From JAJRRS01 sp965230275 (GTDB taxonomy: Bacteria > Planctomycetota > Phycisphaerae > Phycisphaerales > Phycisphaeraceae), in contig CBDDKO010000002.1 in NCBI GenBank assembly GCA_965230275.1, positions 868,001 through 932,000 of the forward strand: DNA of 64,000 bases. Reading direction: 5' to 3'. Each line of letters starts with the position of its first letter. The stretch's first letter is position 1. The translations under genes were made by a program, and so were the position numbers. Shown here piece after piece: positions 42,872 to 51,139 of the stretch. The notes beneath the pieces are model-generated. The model was not told the DNA's origin and did not search any database. It was given only the letters and a program-made list of their open reading frames with translations.

Positions 42872-43744
42872 ATGTCAAACGAAGCACCCGCCGACATCCA
42901 CGCCCACGTCTCCAAGCGTTACGGCGAGATCGCCGAGGGCGGCGGCACCTGCTGCGGCGGGGGGACGATGTCGACTGACCCGGCACGGAGCAATCACGCC
43001 GAGGCGATCGGCTACAGCGCCGAAGAGATCGCGAGCCTGCCGGATGGTGCTAACCTGGGACTGGGCTGTGGCAGCCCGACATCGTTGACCATGATCGAAG
43101 AAGGCATGACGGTCGTGGACCTGGGCTCCGGTGCGGGGATCGACTGCTTCCTCGCTTCGCCGAAGGTCGGCAAGAGCGGGCGGGTGATCGGGGTGGACAT
43201 GACCGACGCGATGCTTGAGAAAGCCACCGCCTACGCCAAGGAGCACGGCTACGACAACGTCGAGTTCCGCAAGGGGCAGATCGAGTCGCTGCCGCTCGAA
43301 GATTGCAGTGTGGACCTGGTGATCAGCAACTGCGTGGTGAATCTATCGCCTGACAAGGCTCAGGTATTCGCCGAGATCATGCGTGTGCTCAAGCCCGGCG
43401 GCCGGGCGGCGATCAGCGACATCGTGCTGCTCAAGCCGTTGCCCGAAGCGATCGGCAAGGACCTGGAAGCCTACATCGGCTGCATCTCCGGGGCCGAGCT
43501 GATCGAGGATTACCTCGGCAAGTCGCTCCGCGCCGGCCTGGAAGTCACCAGCGCCAAGCGCAAGGGGTATGACGTCATGAGCGTGTTGGCCTGCAGCCCC
43601 GACGCCGCCCAGTTCCTGGAGAACGTGCCGGCCGACTTCGAGGGCGCGGACCACGTCGCCAGCCTGGATGTCGTGCTGACCCGGCCGGGCGGTTCAACCC
43701 AGTCGCTGCAAGTGACCAACCAGCCCGGTGGTTGCTGCTGCTGA
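42872..43744 (+). CDS. arsM: Arsenite S-adenosylmethionine methyltransferase
   Basis: The product has 290 residues. The SAM site is VVDLGSGAGIDCFLASPKVG, with GVDMTDAMLEKA following. Cysteines expected for arsenite binding are present: one in the N-terminal half (GLGCGSP or GIDC region), one in VISNCVVNLSP and one in YIGCISGAEL. The N-terminal TCCGGG and the C-terminal GGCCC add further cysteines. The enzyme methylates arsenite to mono-, di- and possibly trimethyl forms, some volatile. It follows arsR by 43 bases and precedes arsC by 20. Confidence 0.93.
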   Translation: MSNEAPADIHAHVSKRYGEIAEGGGTCCGGGTMSTDPARSNHAEAIGYSAEEIASLPDGANLGLGCGSPTSLTMIEEGMTVVDLGSGAGIDCFLASPKVGKSGRVIGVDMTDAMLEKATAYAKEHGYDNVEFRKGQIESLPLEDCSVDLVISNCVVNLSPDKAQVFAEIMRVLKPGGRAAISDIVLLKPLPEAIGKDLEAYIGCISGAELIEDYLGKSLRAGLEVTSAKRKGYDVMSVLACSPDAAQFLENVPADFEGADHVASLDVVLTRPGGSTQSLQVTNQPGGCCC

Positions 43745-43764
43745 ACGTGAAAGGCAGAACGGGT

Positions 43765-44184
43765 ATGTCGGAACCGAAGCGTATCCTGGTGTTATGTACC
43801 GGCAACCGGTGCCGTTCGCAGATGGCGGAGGGCTGGTTGCGCACTTTTGGCGGCGAGGCGGTGGCGGTCTTCAGCGCCGGAACGCAGCCCAAGGGTGTGC
43901 ACCCCAAGGCCATCTCGTTCATGGCTGAGGCCGGCGTCGACATCAGCGGGCAGACCTCGGACCACGTGGATCAATACCTCGATCAACACTTCGACCTTGT
44001 CGCCACCGTCTGCAACAACGCGAAGGAAGCCTGTCCGTCGTTTCATAACGCCGACAAGCTGATCCACCATGCGTTCGATGATCCCGACGAGCCGTGCCCG
44101 AGTGAGGGCGCGGAGAACGCGTTGTTCCGCCGGGTGCGCGACGAGATTCGCGACTGGGCTAAAGGTTTGATCGACGGGCTATGA
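43765..44184 (+). CDS. arsC: Thioredoxin-type arsenate reductase
   Basis: The product has 139 residues, of low-molecular-weight phosphatase fold. The active P-loop is CTGNRCR (Cys11, CX5R). VCNNAKEACP supplies Cys83 and Cys90, seven residues apart, as in the thioredoxin-linked enzyme, which resolves the reaction through a disulfide cascade. It reduces arsenate to arsenite, the substrate of the ArsM encoded upstream. ATG 43765 has AAAGG upstream; a start at 43732 would overlap arsM. The gene ends convergently with the nitroreductase, overlapping it by six bases. Confidence 0.93.
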   Translation: MSEPKRILVLCTGNRCRSQMAEGWLRTFGGEAVAVFSAGTQPKGVHPKAISFMAEAGVDISGQTSDHVDQYLDQHFDLVATVCNNAKEACPSFHNADKLIHHAFDDPDEPCPSEGAENALFRRVRDEIRDWAKGLIDGL

Positions 44185-44784
44185 CGCGACGATGGGTGCA
44201 GGCTTGTCCCAATCATCGCCGAAGACGAATGCGCTGAACGCCTTGCGTGAGCGGGGGGCTTGTTCCTTTTCACGGACGCCTTCCTGCAGGTCGTCCGCTT
44301 CCACGCCGTAGCCGATGGCGATGGCGGTCTGTGGCTCGAAGCCGTCGGGCAGGTTGTACGTGCTGCGGACCTTGTCCTGGTCGATGCCCGCCATCTGATG
44401 GACGAACAGGTCCAGACTCGTCGCCTGGGTGACGAGGTTCTGCACCGCCAGACCCAGGTCGTGCTGGTGCACACGGTTGGGATTGTCGTTACGCGAAAAG
44501 CGTGTACTGGTCACGGCCAGGATCAGGACCGGGGCCTGCTTCGCCCAGGCCTGGTTCGCTTCGACCAGACAGCTAAGCGCCTTGGCGTAGGCCTCGGGCT
44601 GGTCCTTCGTCGCCACGATGAATCGCCAGGGCTGCTCATTGAACGCCGACGCCGCCCAGCGAGCCGCCTCGAACAGGCTCATCATCTTGTCGCGCTCAAC
44701 CGGCCGATCGGCAAACACGTACGGGCTCCAGCGGCGCTTGATGGCATCCAGGACCGGGTAGTCGGTGACGGCGGGCTTTTCCAT
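44179..44784 (-). CDS. Nitroreductase-family protein
   Basis: The product has 201 residues. The FMN-binding fold is indicated by RRWSPYVFADRPVERDKMMSLFEAARWAASAFNEQPWRF (key parts AARWAASAFNEQPWRF) and by the late IAIGYGVEAD segment. Such enzymes reduce nitro compounds, quinones or flavins with NAD(P)H. Start 44784 (MEKPAVTDY) is preferred, as the longer frame upstream is low-complexity and runs into the next gene's end. It overlaps arsC by six bases at the 3' end but is not part of that operon. The specific substrate is unknown. Confidence 0.88.
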   Translation of the reverse strand: MEKPAVTDYPVLDAIKRRWSPYVFADRPVERDKMMSLFEAARWAASAFNEQPWRFIVATKDQPEAYAKALSCLVEANQAWAKQAPVLILAVTSTRFSRNDNPNRVHQHDLGLAVQNLVTQATSLDLFVHQMAGIDQDKVRSTYNLPDGFEPQTAIAIGYGVEADDLQEGVREKEQAPRSRKAFSAFVFGDDWDKPAPIVAS

Positions 44785-44789
44785 GGGTA

Positions 44790-46055
44790 TTACTCTCGAT
44801 ATGGTGGGCGGGATAGCTTCGTTACATTTATCAGGATGTGGCGGTGTACCACGTACCAGTCGCGCAGCAGGTCGACTTGGTGTTGCCTTAGTGTAGGCAC
44901 GTCTGTCGGCCGCCAGCGTGGGGCGGGCATGGGCGGGTAGTGATTCAATACACGCCACCAGCCGTAGTCTTCGAGCAGCGTGACCAGATCGCCGGGCGAT
45001 TCGCCCTGTGGGTTGAGCAGGACATCATAGGCCAACGGGTCGTGGCGGTGCAGCAGAGCAAGGATGACCGTGCTGCGTGGGATGTCGCCGTGGGCGAGCA
45101 GGGCGGCGGGGTTGAGATCATCGCCTGCATCCAAGCCACGCTGCATCCACAAGCCGAGCCTCATGACTGCCGCGGTGGACCAGTCGCTCTGGGCTTCGAG
45201 GATGTTTCGGAGCAGGTCGAGTTGCTCGCCGGTGAGCCCAGCCAGGATCGCGCCGGAGAGCTTCGCCTCCTGCCGGGGGTCTTGGAGTAACTCGGCTACT
45301 AAAACTGATAAAGCGTCCGGGGCTAGGTCGCGCACCGCCAACACGCAACCCACATCCCGCAATGGGGCCTCGTGAGCGGTCAGCAATCGGCGGATTTCCA
45401 CTTCGTCATACGCACGGTCGGTTGCCGTCGGCAACGCGTTGATCCAGGCAGGCGGCTCGACGCCCGGCGTGTCAGTCAGATAAGCAAACAGCGCCGCGTG
45501 GTAGGCGATCACATGCTGCTTATCGTCGAGGTGCCTGAGGAACAGGTCGTGGTACGGCTCATGATGTTCCGCTGACAGACACAGCGCCGCCGCGGCACAG
45601 AGCGCGTTGTAGCGCACATCGGCGTTGTCGTGCTTGGACAGCTTGTCCAGAATCGTGATGAGCTGCTCGTCGTCCGCCAGGTCGGGCAGCTCTGCTAGCC
45701 GCTGGGCCGAGCGGATCGGCGCTTCGTGATTGGGGGACTCGGCATTGATCGACAGCCAGCGCAGGTAGGCCTGGTCCGGCACATCGGGCCGACGCCATCG
45801 GCCGGCAGACTGCAGGGCGTCGACGATCTGCAGGAAGTTGGCTTCATTCGCCCCAGATAACGCCGCAACCGCCCCTGCGAACACCGCGGGATTATCCATA
45901 TGCACAACGACATAGCCCAAAGCCCGCTGACGGTCGCCCGGGTCTTCTGCGGTCAGGTTGCGCAGCTGCTGCCACTGCCTGACCTGCGGCGCAGCGTAGT
46001 ACGTCGCTGGCACAAGCAGGACGATCACCACCAGAGCTAACACAAGCCTTCGCAT
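44790..46055 (-). CDS. Exported or membrane-anchored HEAT-like repeat protein
   Basis: The product has 421 residues. The N-terminus MRRLVLALVVIVLLVPATYYAAP is a signal peptide or anchor; ATG 46055 is preferred to a TTG at 46082. The rest is all helical, with HEAT-like units such as DPGDRQRALGYVVVHMDNPAVFAGAVAALSG, DADVRYNALCAAAALC (as NADVRYNALCAAAAL) and DKQHVIAYHAALFAYL. Such proteins usually serve as scaffolds. No catalytic motif is present. It lies five bases upstream of the nitroreductase, so they may be co-transcribed. Confidence 0.7.
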   Translation of the reverse strand: MRRLVLALVVIVLLVPATYYAAPQVRQWQQLRNLTAEDPGDRQRALGYVVVHMDNPAVFAGAVAALSGANEANFLQIVDALQSAGRWRRPDVPDQAYLRWLSINAESPNHEAPIRSAQRLAELPDLADDEQLITILDKLSKHDNADVRYNALCAAAALCLSAEHHEPYHDLFLRHLDDKQHVIAYHAALFAYLTDTPGVEPPAWINALPTATDRAYDEVEIRRLLTAHEAPLRDVGCVLAVRDLAPDALSVLVAELLQDPRQEAKLSGAILAGLTGEQLDLLRNILEAQSDWSTAAVMRLGLWMQRGLDAGDDLNPAALLAHGDIPRSTVILALLHRHDPLAYDVLLNPQGESPGDLVTLLEDYGWWRVLNHYPPMPAPRWRPTDVPTLRQHQVDLLRDWYVVHRHILINVTKLSRPPYRE

Positions 46056-46089
46056 GCATAACAGCGTAATGGATAACACCAACCATCAA

Positions 46090-46124
46090 CAAAAAAGCCC
46101 ACGCTCAATAAGAACGTGGGCTTC
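46090..46124 (-). terminator. Terminator of the eno operon
   Basis: AAGCCCACG (46095-46103) pairs with CGTGGGCTT (46115-46123). The A-tract at 46090-46096 gives a T-tract on the minus strand, so it ends transcripts coming from eno and the small gene downstream of it. Confidence 0.85.
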
Positions 46125-46160
46125 GTGGAATGTATGTTTCAATAAGCTCAAATATGAGGT

Positions 46161-46490
46161 TTAATCTACGATATTAGCGTGGAATCCTATCCCTCGCCGC
46201 TCTTCCACTTCTTCCGGAGTGAGGAAAGCCAGCATTGTGCTCCTAAGCACTTCAGCAATTAGGAGCAAGTCTGCCGCATCGGTCTTGTCTGTCACCGCCG
46301 GGATGTGGTCAACTGTGTATCCTTCACCATAATCAACAAATTTGTCGCGAAGACTCTGCAATAACATCCTCGTTTGCGGACCTGGCTCTATACCTCTAGC
46401 GAGGAGCTGTCGTAGAGCTTGACAGACTCCCTCGACTTGGAAAGAGGCTACGAACTGATTGCTACGATTCGTGGTGGCTGGTTTACCCAT
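46161..46490 (-). CDS. Unknown protein coupled to enolase, low GC
   Basis: The product has 109 residues. ATG 46490 overlaps the eno stop by one base (TAATG), so translation is probably coupled. The sequence is mostly helical (FQVEGVCQALRQLLARGIEPGPQTRMLLQSL, ADLLLIAEVLRSTMLAFLTPEEVEERRG) and has no signal peptide. Its base composition is visibly AT-richer than the neighbouring genes and its codon use differs, suggesting recent acquisition or relaxed selection. I do not recognise the family. A dedicated terminator follows, so the unit is eno plus this gene. Confidence 0.6.
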   Translation of the reverse strand: MGKPATTNRSNQFVASFQVEGVCQALRQLLARGIEPGPQTRMLLQSLRDKFVDYGEGYTVDHIPAVTDKTDAADLLLIAEVLRSTMLAFLTPEEVEERRGIGFHANIVD

Positions 46491-47794
46491 TAGCCCTTGT
46501 TCCACAGCTCGCCGCCGTAGACGGCGTTGTCGCCGAGTTCTTCGGCGATGCGGATGAGCTGGTTGTACTTGGCGTTGCGGTCCGAGCGGCAGGGGGCACC
46601 GGTCTTGATCTGTCCGCAGTTGGTGGCGACGGCGATGTCGGCGATGGTCGCGTCTTCGGTTTCGCCGGAGCGGTGGCTGAGCACGGCGGAGTAGCCGTTA
46701 CGCATCGCCAGGTTCACGGCGTCGAAGGTCTCGCTGAGCGTGCCGATCTGGTTGACCTTCACGAGGATCGAATTGGCGGTGTCGTTGTCGATGCCCTTGC
46801 GGAGGAAGTCCTTGTTGGTGACGAACAGGTCGTCGCCGACGAGCTGGACCTTGTCGCCTAGCTTCTCGGTGAGCTTCTTCCAGCCGGCCCAGTCGTTCTC
46901 GGCCAGGCCGTCCTCGATCGAGCGGATGGGGTACTTCTTACACCAGTCGGCCCAGATAGCGATCATGTCGTCGGCGGAGATGACTTCGCCGGGGTTGCTG
47001 CTGAAGAAGCAGTAGCCTTCCTTGCCGAGTTTCTCTGCTTCGTTCCAGAGTTCGCTGGTCGCCGGGTCGAGGGCGACGAAGATCTGCTCGCCGAACTTGT
47101 AGCCGGCCTTATCGACGGCTTCCTCGATGACCTTCAGGGCGTCTTCGTTGGACTTGAGGTCTGGGGCGAAGCCGCCTTCATCACCGACGGCGGTGGAGAG
47201 GCCCTGCTTCTTGAGGACACCCTTCAGGGCGTGATAAATCTCGACGCCGGCGCGGAAGGCGTCGTGGAAGTTGTCGAAGCCCCAGGGCTGGATCATGAAT
47301 TCCTGGAAGTCGACGGTGTTGTCGGCGTGCTTGCCGCCGTTGAGGATATTCATCATCGGGACGGGCAGGACCTTGGCGTGTGCGCCGCCGAGGTAGCGAT
47401 ACAGCGGTAGGCCGGAGCTTTCGGCGGCGGCGTGGGCGACGGCCATGGAGACGCCGAGGATGCCGTTGGCACCGAGCTTGCCCTTGTTGTTCGTGCCGTC
47501 CAGCTCGAGCATTAGGCTGTCGATGTATTCCTGGTCGCGTGCGTCCAGGCCCAGCAGCTCAGGGGCGACTTCGTTATTGACGTTCTCGACGGCCTTGAGG
47601 ACGCTCTTGCCGAGATAGTAATCGTCTTGTCCGTCACGCAGCTCGACGGCTTCGTTCTCACCGGTGCTGGCTCCGGAGGGGACCATGGCCCGGCCGACGG
47701 TGCCGTCGGCGAGGTGGGCCTCGACCTCAACGGTGGGGTTGCCGCGGGAGTCCAGGACCTGGCGTCCGTGGATGATTTCGATCTCAAAGCTCAT
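46490..47794 (-). CDS. eno: Enolase
   Basis: The product has 434 residues, the normal length. It converts 2-phosphoglycerate to phosphoenolpyruvate in glycolysis. Signatures include HGRQVLDSRGNPTVEVE, GAMVPSGASTGENEA (here AMVPSGASTGENEA), the catalytic glutamate region GDEGGFAP, metal ligands in VALDPA, SIEDGL and VGDDLF, and SHRSGETEDATIADIAVA near the C-terminus. Start 47794 (MSFEIEIIHGRQ) is set by homology with enolase N-termini; a 22-residue upstream extension is rich in proline and unlikely. It is translationally coupled to the small gene downstream. Confidence 0.97.
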   Translation of the reverse strand: MSFEIEIIHGRQVLDSRGNPTVEVEAHLADGTVGRAMVPSGASTGENEAVELRDGQDDYYLGKSVLKAVENVNNEVAPELLGLDARDQEYIDSLMLELDGTNNKGKLGANGILGVSMAVAHAAAESSGLPLYRYLGGAHAKVLPVPMMNILNGGKHADNTVDFQEFMIQPWGFDNFHDAFRAGVEIYHALKGVLKKQGLSTAVGDEGGFAPDLKSNEDALKVIEEAVDKAGYKFGEQIFVALDPATSELWNEAEKLGKEGYCFFSSNPGEVISADDMIAIWADWCKKYPIRSIEDGLAENDWAGWKKLTEKLGDKVQLVGDDLFVTNKDFLRKGIDNDTANSILVKVNQIGTLSETFDAVNLAMRNGYSAVLSHRSGETEDATIADIAVATNCGQIKTGAPCRSDRNAKYNQLIRIAEELGDNAVYGGELWNKG

Positions 47795-47869
47795 GGTAGG
47801 CCTCGTGGGGTATGGGTTGGGTGGGGGGTGGTTTTCGGGCCTGTGCAGGCCCTGGGGCACAGAGTGTAG

Positions 47870-48200
47870 CAGAGGTGGCGCGGGTATCCAAACGTCCGTG
47901 TCGTATGACTGGCTACACCATTACAATCCCACGTCTGTGGTACCTCATGACACGAGTTAACACTGTTAAAAACAGGTACTTCCGTAACAGGAGGGTATTT
48001 TGCGTTCTCCGTAGGTCACATGTGGCTTTGGGTGATAGTGTGCTCATTGGTCGAATTATTAGCAGTGCCATACATATTGCATTCATCGTGACGTGGCTGA
48101 CGGAGTCATGATGCCTTCGCGGGCATGAAAAATCGAAAAATACCCACACAACAGGCCACCTTGACTTGACAATCGTGGGGAATCTGCCAATATAAAGGCG
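47870..48200. other. AT-richer gap of about 330 bp without a recognisable gene
   Basis: This stretch between eno and the tRNA region is clearly lower in GC than its surroundings. Open frames on both strands (for example 47812-48111 plus, 47913-48149 minus) overlap each other, lack ribosome sites and show no domain. It contains the presumed eno promoter. It may be the remains of inserted DNA. Confidence 0.5.
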
Positions 48201-48256
48201 TAAACCAGCCCCCGGAAGCGCTCCGGCAGGCCTTGTGCCAGCCGGGGCGTTTTTTA
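48166..48256 (+). ncRNA. Candidate small RNA: orphan promoter and terminator
   Basis: TTGACA at 48166-48171 and TATAAA at 48191-48196 (19-base spacing) are followed by a hairpin, GCCCCCGG (48208-48215) with CCGGGGC (48242-48248), with an inner GGCA/TGCC stem, and six T residues (48250-48255). No plus-strand gene lies upstream, so a terminator here implies a short transcript of about 55 bases. The spacing is not ideal. Confidence 0.4.
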
Positions 48257-48321
48257 TTTCGATCCTATCGAGTCACCCGGCGGGGCAGAGAACTACCGTT
48301 TTAGAAAAAGTATTTCTAATA

Positions 48322-48348
48322 AAAAAGGGCCCCCTTACGGAGCCCGTG
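48322..48348 (-). terminator. Terminator of tRNA-Arg
   Basis: On the minus strand GGGCTCCG pairs with GGGGGCCC and is followed by six T residues (the A-tract at 48321-48326 on plus). It lies immediately downstream of the tRNA 3' end. Confidence 0.75.
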
Positions 48349-48349
48349 A

Positions 48350-48423
48350 TGCCCCCGATAGGATTCGAACCTATGACCTATGCTTTAGGAAAGCATTGCT
48401 CTATCCAGCTGAGCTACGAGGGC
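48350..48423 (-). tRNA. tRNA-Arg, anticodon CCT
   Basis: On the minus strand the 5' arm GCCCTCG pairs with CGGGGGC. The D arm reads GCTCAGCTGGATAGAGC. The anticodon arm is ATGCT-TTCCTAA-AGCAT, giving anticodon CCT, which reads AGG. The T arm contains GGTTCGAATCC. The gene is 74 bases with discriminator A; CCA is not encoded. Confidence 0.95.
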
Positions 48424-48542
48424 GAAGACACAGCTACGGTTGGTTTTTCATTAAGTCGTCCGACAGAATACCACAGCTGAATTAAACGGGGAAGACGGCC
48501 GCAGGGAGCGCGACGACCGGCCTGTTCGGATACCATCCCGCC

Positions 48543-49289
48543 ATGACCACGCCCGATCCGCCAAGCCCCATGGCCATCCCCGACTTCATGCCCGGCGACC
48601 TGACAAGACTTGGTCTGAGCATTGATCAGAACACCCTCGATATCTTGGCCCTGTATCTCGGCCGGCTGCTCGATGCGAATCAACGCGTCAACCTCACCGC
48701 TATTAAAGACCCCAACGACGCCTGGCGACGGCTGATCACCGACAGCCTGACCCTGCTGCCCGGGCTTGAGGACCTGCCCCAAGGCGCACGGGTGATCGAC
48801 ATCGGAACCGGCGGGGGGCTGCCGGGGATGCCTCTGGCGATCGCTCGGCCCGACCTTGCCTTCACACTCCTGGACGCGACGGGGAAGAAGGTTGAGTTCC
48901 TCAAAGCATGTGTGTCAGCCTTGAAGCTTGAGAACGTGAGCGTCATCCAAGACCGTGCCGAAAAACTCGGGCATGATCCGGCCCACCGCCAGCAGTACGA
49001 CCTGGCGACGATCCGGGCGGTCGGCAGGGTCGCGGAGATCGCCGAGTACGGCCTGCCGATGATCAAGGTCGGCGGGCGCATGCTGGCGATGAAGGGCACG
49101 CAGGCCGAGCAGGAACTCGCCGACGCCGGTGACGCTTTGGCGCTGCTGGGTGCCGGCGATCTGGCGTTGATCGATGCTTACCCCGACGGGTTCGACAGCG
49201 AACTGGTCCTGATCAGCATCATCAAAGACCGGCCGACGCCGAAACAATATCCACGCGAGCCGGGCACACCCCGCAAGTCACCGCTTTAA
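48543..49289 (+). CDS. rsmG: 16S rRNA (guanine(527)-N7)-methyltransferase
   Basis: The product has 248 residues. The SAM motif is VIDIGTGGGLPGMPLAIARP at about 80-100. NQRVNLTAIKDP, LLDATGKKVEFLKACV and the RAVGRVAEIAEYGLPMIKVGGRMLAMKG segments are diagnostic of RsmG (GidB). It methylates G527 of 16S rRNA. A later ATG at 48570 is possible. In this window it is not beside mnmG or parAB, which are its frequent neighbours elsewhere. Confidence 0.95.
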   Translation: MTTPDPPSPMAIPDFMPGDLTRLGLSIDQNTLDILALYLGRLLDANQRVNLTAIKDPNDAWRRLITDSLTLLPGLEDLPQGARVIDIGTGGGLPGMPLAIARPDLAFTLLDATGKKVEFLKACVSALKLENVSVIQDRAEKLGHDPAHRQQYDLATIRAVGRVAEIAEYGLPMIKVGGRMLAMKGTQAEQELADAGDALALLGAGDLALIDAYPDGFDSELVLISIIKDRPTPKQYPREPGTPRKSPL

Positions 49290-49299
49290 ACAGGAAAGG

Positions 49300-49401
49300 A
49301 ACAGGGATGAACGCGGATTAACACGGATGGAGAAACTCGATACAACGCTAGCCGAATCATCTCTTTCTTCTATCAGTGTTCATCCGTGTTTATCCCTGTT
49401 T
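49300..49401. repeat. Palindromic word repeat after rsmG
   Basis: AACAGGGATGAAC and GGATTAACACGGATG at 49300-49329 face GTGTTCATCCGTGTTTATCC and CTGTTT at 49376-49401. The unit is about ten bases, AACACGGATN. It lies just before the MBL-fold gene and forms an imperfect hairpin. Confidence 0.7.
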
Positions 49402-49417
49402 CATATAGACTGTCATC

Positions 49418-50053
49418 ATGTCAAACCAACTCAATACCAAACGTTTCTGCCTCGGGCCGTGGGCGACGAATTGCTACCTTGTTTACACCGACAGCGGGGC
49501 GTGCTGGATCGTCGATGCCGGGTTCGAGCCGGATTACTTGATCCGGTATACGAAAGAGAAAGAGCTTACCCCCGAGAAGATCATCCTCACCCACGGCCAC
49601 CTCGACCACGTCGGCGGCCTGGCCGAGGTGATGGACGCGTTCCCCGACCTGCCCGTACTCATCCACGAGTCGGAGCTTAGCTTCCCGGGCGACCCGGCAC
49701 TGAACCTGTCCGGGCCGTTCGGCCTGCCGATGACCGCCCCCGATCCAACCGGCACCATCGCTCACGGCGATGCGCTGACACTCGACGGCTTCACGTTCGA
49801 GGTCCGTCACACGCCCGGCCACAGCCCCGGCGGCGTCTGCCTTTATCAGGCGGAACACAACCTCGCCATCGTCGGCGACACGCTGTTTAACGGCTCAATC
49901 GGACGCAGCGACTTCCCGACCTCCGATCCCGAGGCGTTGATCCGAGGTATCCAAGAGCAATTGATGGTCATGCCCGATGAGACACGCGTGATGCCCGGCC
50001 ACGGCCCGGAAACCACCATCGGCGCAGAACGCGCAAGCAACCCGTATATCTAA
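49418..50053 (+). CDS. Metallo-beta-lactamase-fold hydrolase, glyoxalase II-like
   Basis: The product has 211 residues. The metal motif THGHLDH is at 58-64, followed by HTPGHSPGGVCLY, IVGDTLFNGSIGRSDFP and VMPGHGPETTIG. This set matches the short YcbL-type glyoxalase II-like hydrolases, which act on thioesters or related substrates. The C-terminal helical domain of classical glyoxalase II is missing. The protein is cytoplasmic. It is a single gene just after the hairpin repeat at 49300-49401. Confidence 0.9.
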   Translation: MSNQLNTKRFCLGPWATNCYLVYTDSGACWIVDAGFEPDYLIRYTKEKELTPEKIILTHGHLDHVGGLAEVMDAFPDLPVLIHESELSFPGDPALNLSGPFGLPMTAPDPTGTIAHGDALTLDGFTFEVRHTPGHSPGGVCLYQAEHNLAIVGDTLFNGSIGRSDFPTSDPEALIRGIQEQLMVMPDETRVMPGHGPETTIGAERASNPYI

Positions 50054-50085
50054 CTGAAGTGGTGCGCAGACCACGCGGATACTTC

Positions 50086-51051
50086 TTACTCTGCCATCTC
50101 AAACGACGCCACGACCGGCAGGTGGTCCGAGCCCCTGGTCAGTTCAGGGTCTTTGAAGACCTTGGCGGTCTCGGCCAGCAGCGCGGAGGTCATCGCGGGG
50201 CTGGTGAAGATGAAGTCGATCACGGAGTTGGGGAAGCGCTCGCTGGGATAGGTCGTGCGGTCTTCCATCGGGATCAACTGGTGGCAGTCATAAAGTATGG
50301 GCCAGGCGTTGTCCGTCCCGGGGCCGCTGCCGGGGACGGGGCCGTTGCCATGACTTGCGGCCGGTGTGAGCAACGCGTTGAGTGCCGGCTCGCCGGGCTG
50401 TGAGTTGAAGTCGCCCATGAGAATGATCTTCTCGTCCGGGTTCTCGGCCAGCATGTCGGAGATGATCTGACGGATGCGCATCGCTTCGCTGCTGCGCCAT
50501 TTGACGCTCTGTGGGTCGCCTTCACGGCTGCCCTTGCTCTTGAGGTGGACGACGAAGACGTTCAGCAATTCGCCGTTTGGTAAACGCAGCTTGGCGTGGA
50601 ACAGGTCGCGCGCAAACCGCCAGGAGCGATCGGCCTCGGGGTGGAGCAGCGTCTGCCAGCGGTAGCTGGTAATGCTCTCGATCGGCAACCGGCTGATCAG
50701 CCCGAGCTTGATCCCGCGCGTGTCGTTGGTCAGCGGCACCGCGACGTGTTTGTAGCCCATCCCCGGCAGGTACTCATCGACCAGCGCCTGGAGCACGTGC
50801 TCGTTCTCGACTTCCTGGAAGCCCACCACGTCGGCGTTGATCGCCTTGAGCGCCTCGGCGATGCGTTCGTATTCCCAGCGCAGCTTGACGTCCGTGCCCT
50901 CGTCTTTTGTGTACGGGTCGTCATACACGTCGAACGCGTTTTCAACGTTGTAGGTGGCGACGGTCAGCACGTTGTCCGTCTGTGCCGACACGGACGGCGC
51001 AAGCGTGAACAACATAAACATAACGACCAATAGCGATAGCAGTTTTTTCAT
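50086..51051 (-). CDS. Secreted endonuclease/exonuclease/phosphatase-family protein
   Basis: The product has 321 residues with a signal peptide (KKLLSLLVVMFMLFTLAPSVSAQ). The four-layer EEP fold is supported by VATYNVENAFDV, VVGFQEVENEHVL, GIKLGLISRLPI, ILMGDFNSQPGEPALN and the final GSDHLPVVASFE, which supply the metal and catalytic residues. It is likely an extracellular or periplasmic nuclease or phosphodiesterase. ATG 51051 is preferred over GTG 51054. The gene stands alone. Confidence 0.88.
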   Translation of the reverse strand: MKKLLSLLVVMFMLFTLAPSVSAQTDNVLTVATYNVENAFDVYDDPYTKDEGTDVKLRWEYERIAEALKAINADVVGFQEVENEHVLQALVDEYLPGMGYKHVAVPLTNDTRGIKLGLISRLPIESITSYRWQTLLHPEADRSWRFARDLFHAKLRLPNGELLNVFVVHLKSKGSREGDPQSVKWRSSEAMRIRQIISDMLAENPDEKIILMGDFNSQPGEPALNALLTPAASHGNGPVPGSGPGTDNAWPILYDCHQLIPMEDRTTYPSERFPNSVIDFIFTSPAMTSALLAETAKVFKDPELTRGSDHLPVVASFEMAE

Positions 51052-51139
51052 CACGTCACGGGCTCCTGACCGGTGGATTGATTTCAGCCCCTAGTTTACC
51101 AAGCAGGGCGGATCGGCCATCGATAAAAATGTGTCAAAT

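Noticed and set aside
47812..48149. Overlapping small frames on both strands after eno
   Set aside because: Mutually exclusive, no ribosome sites, no hydrophobic or conserved pattern.
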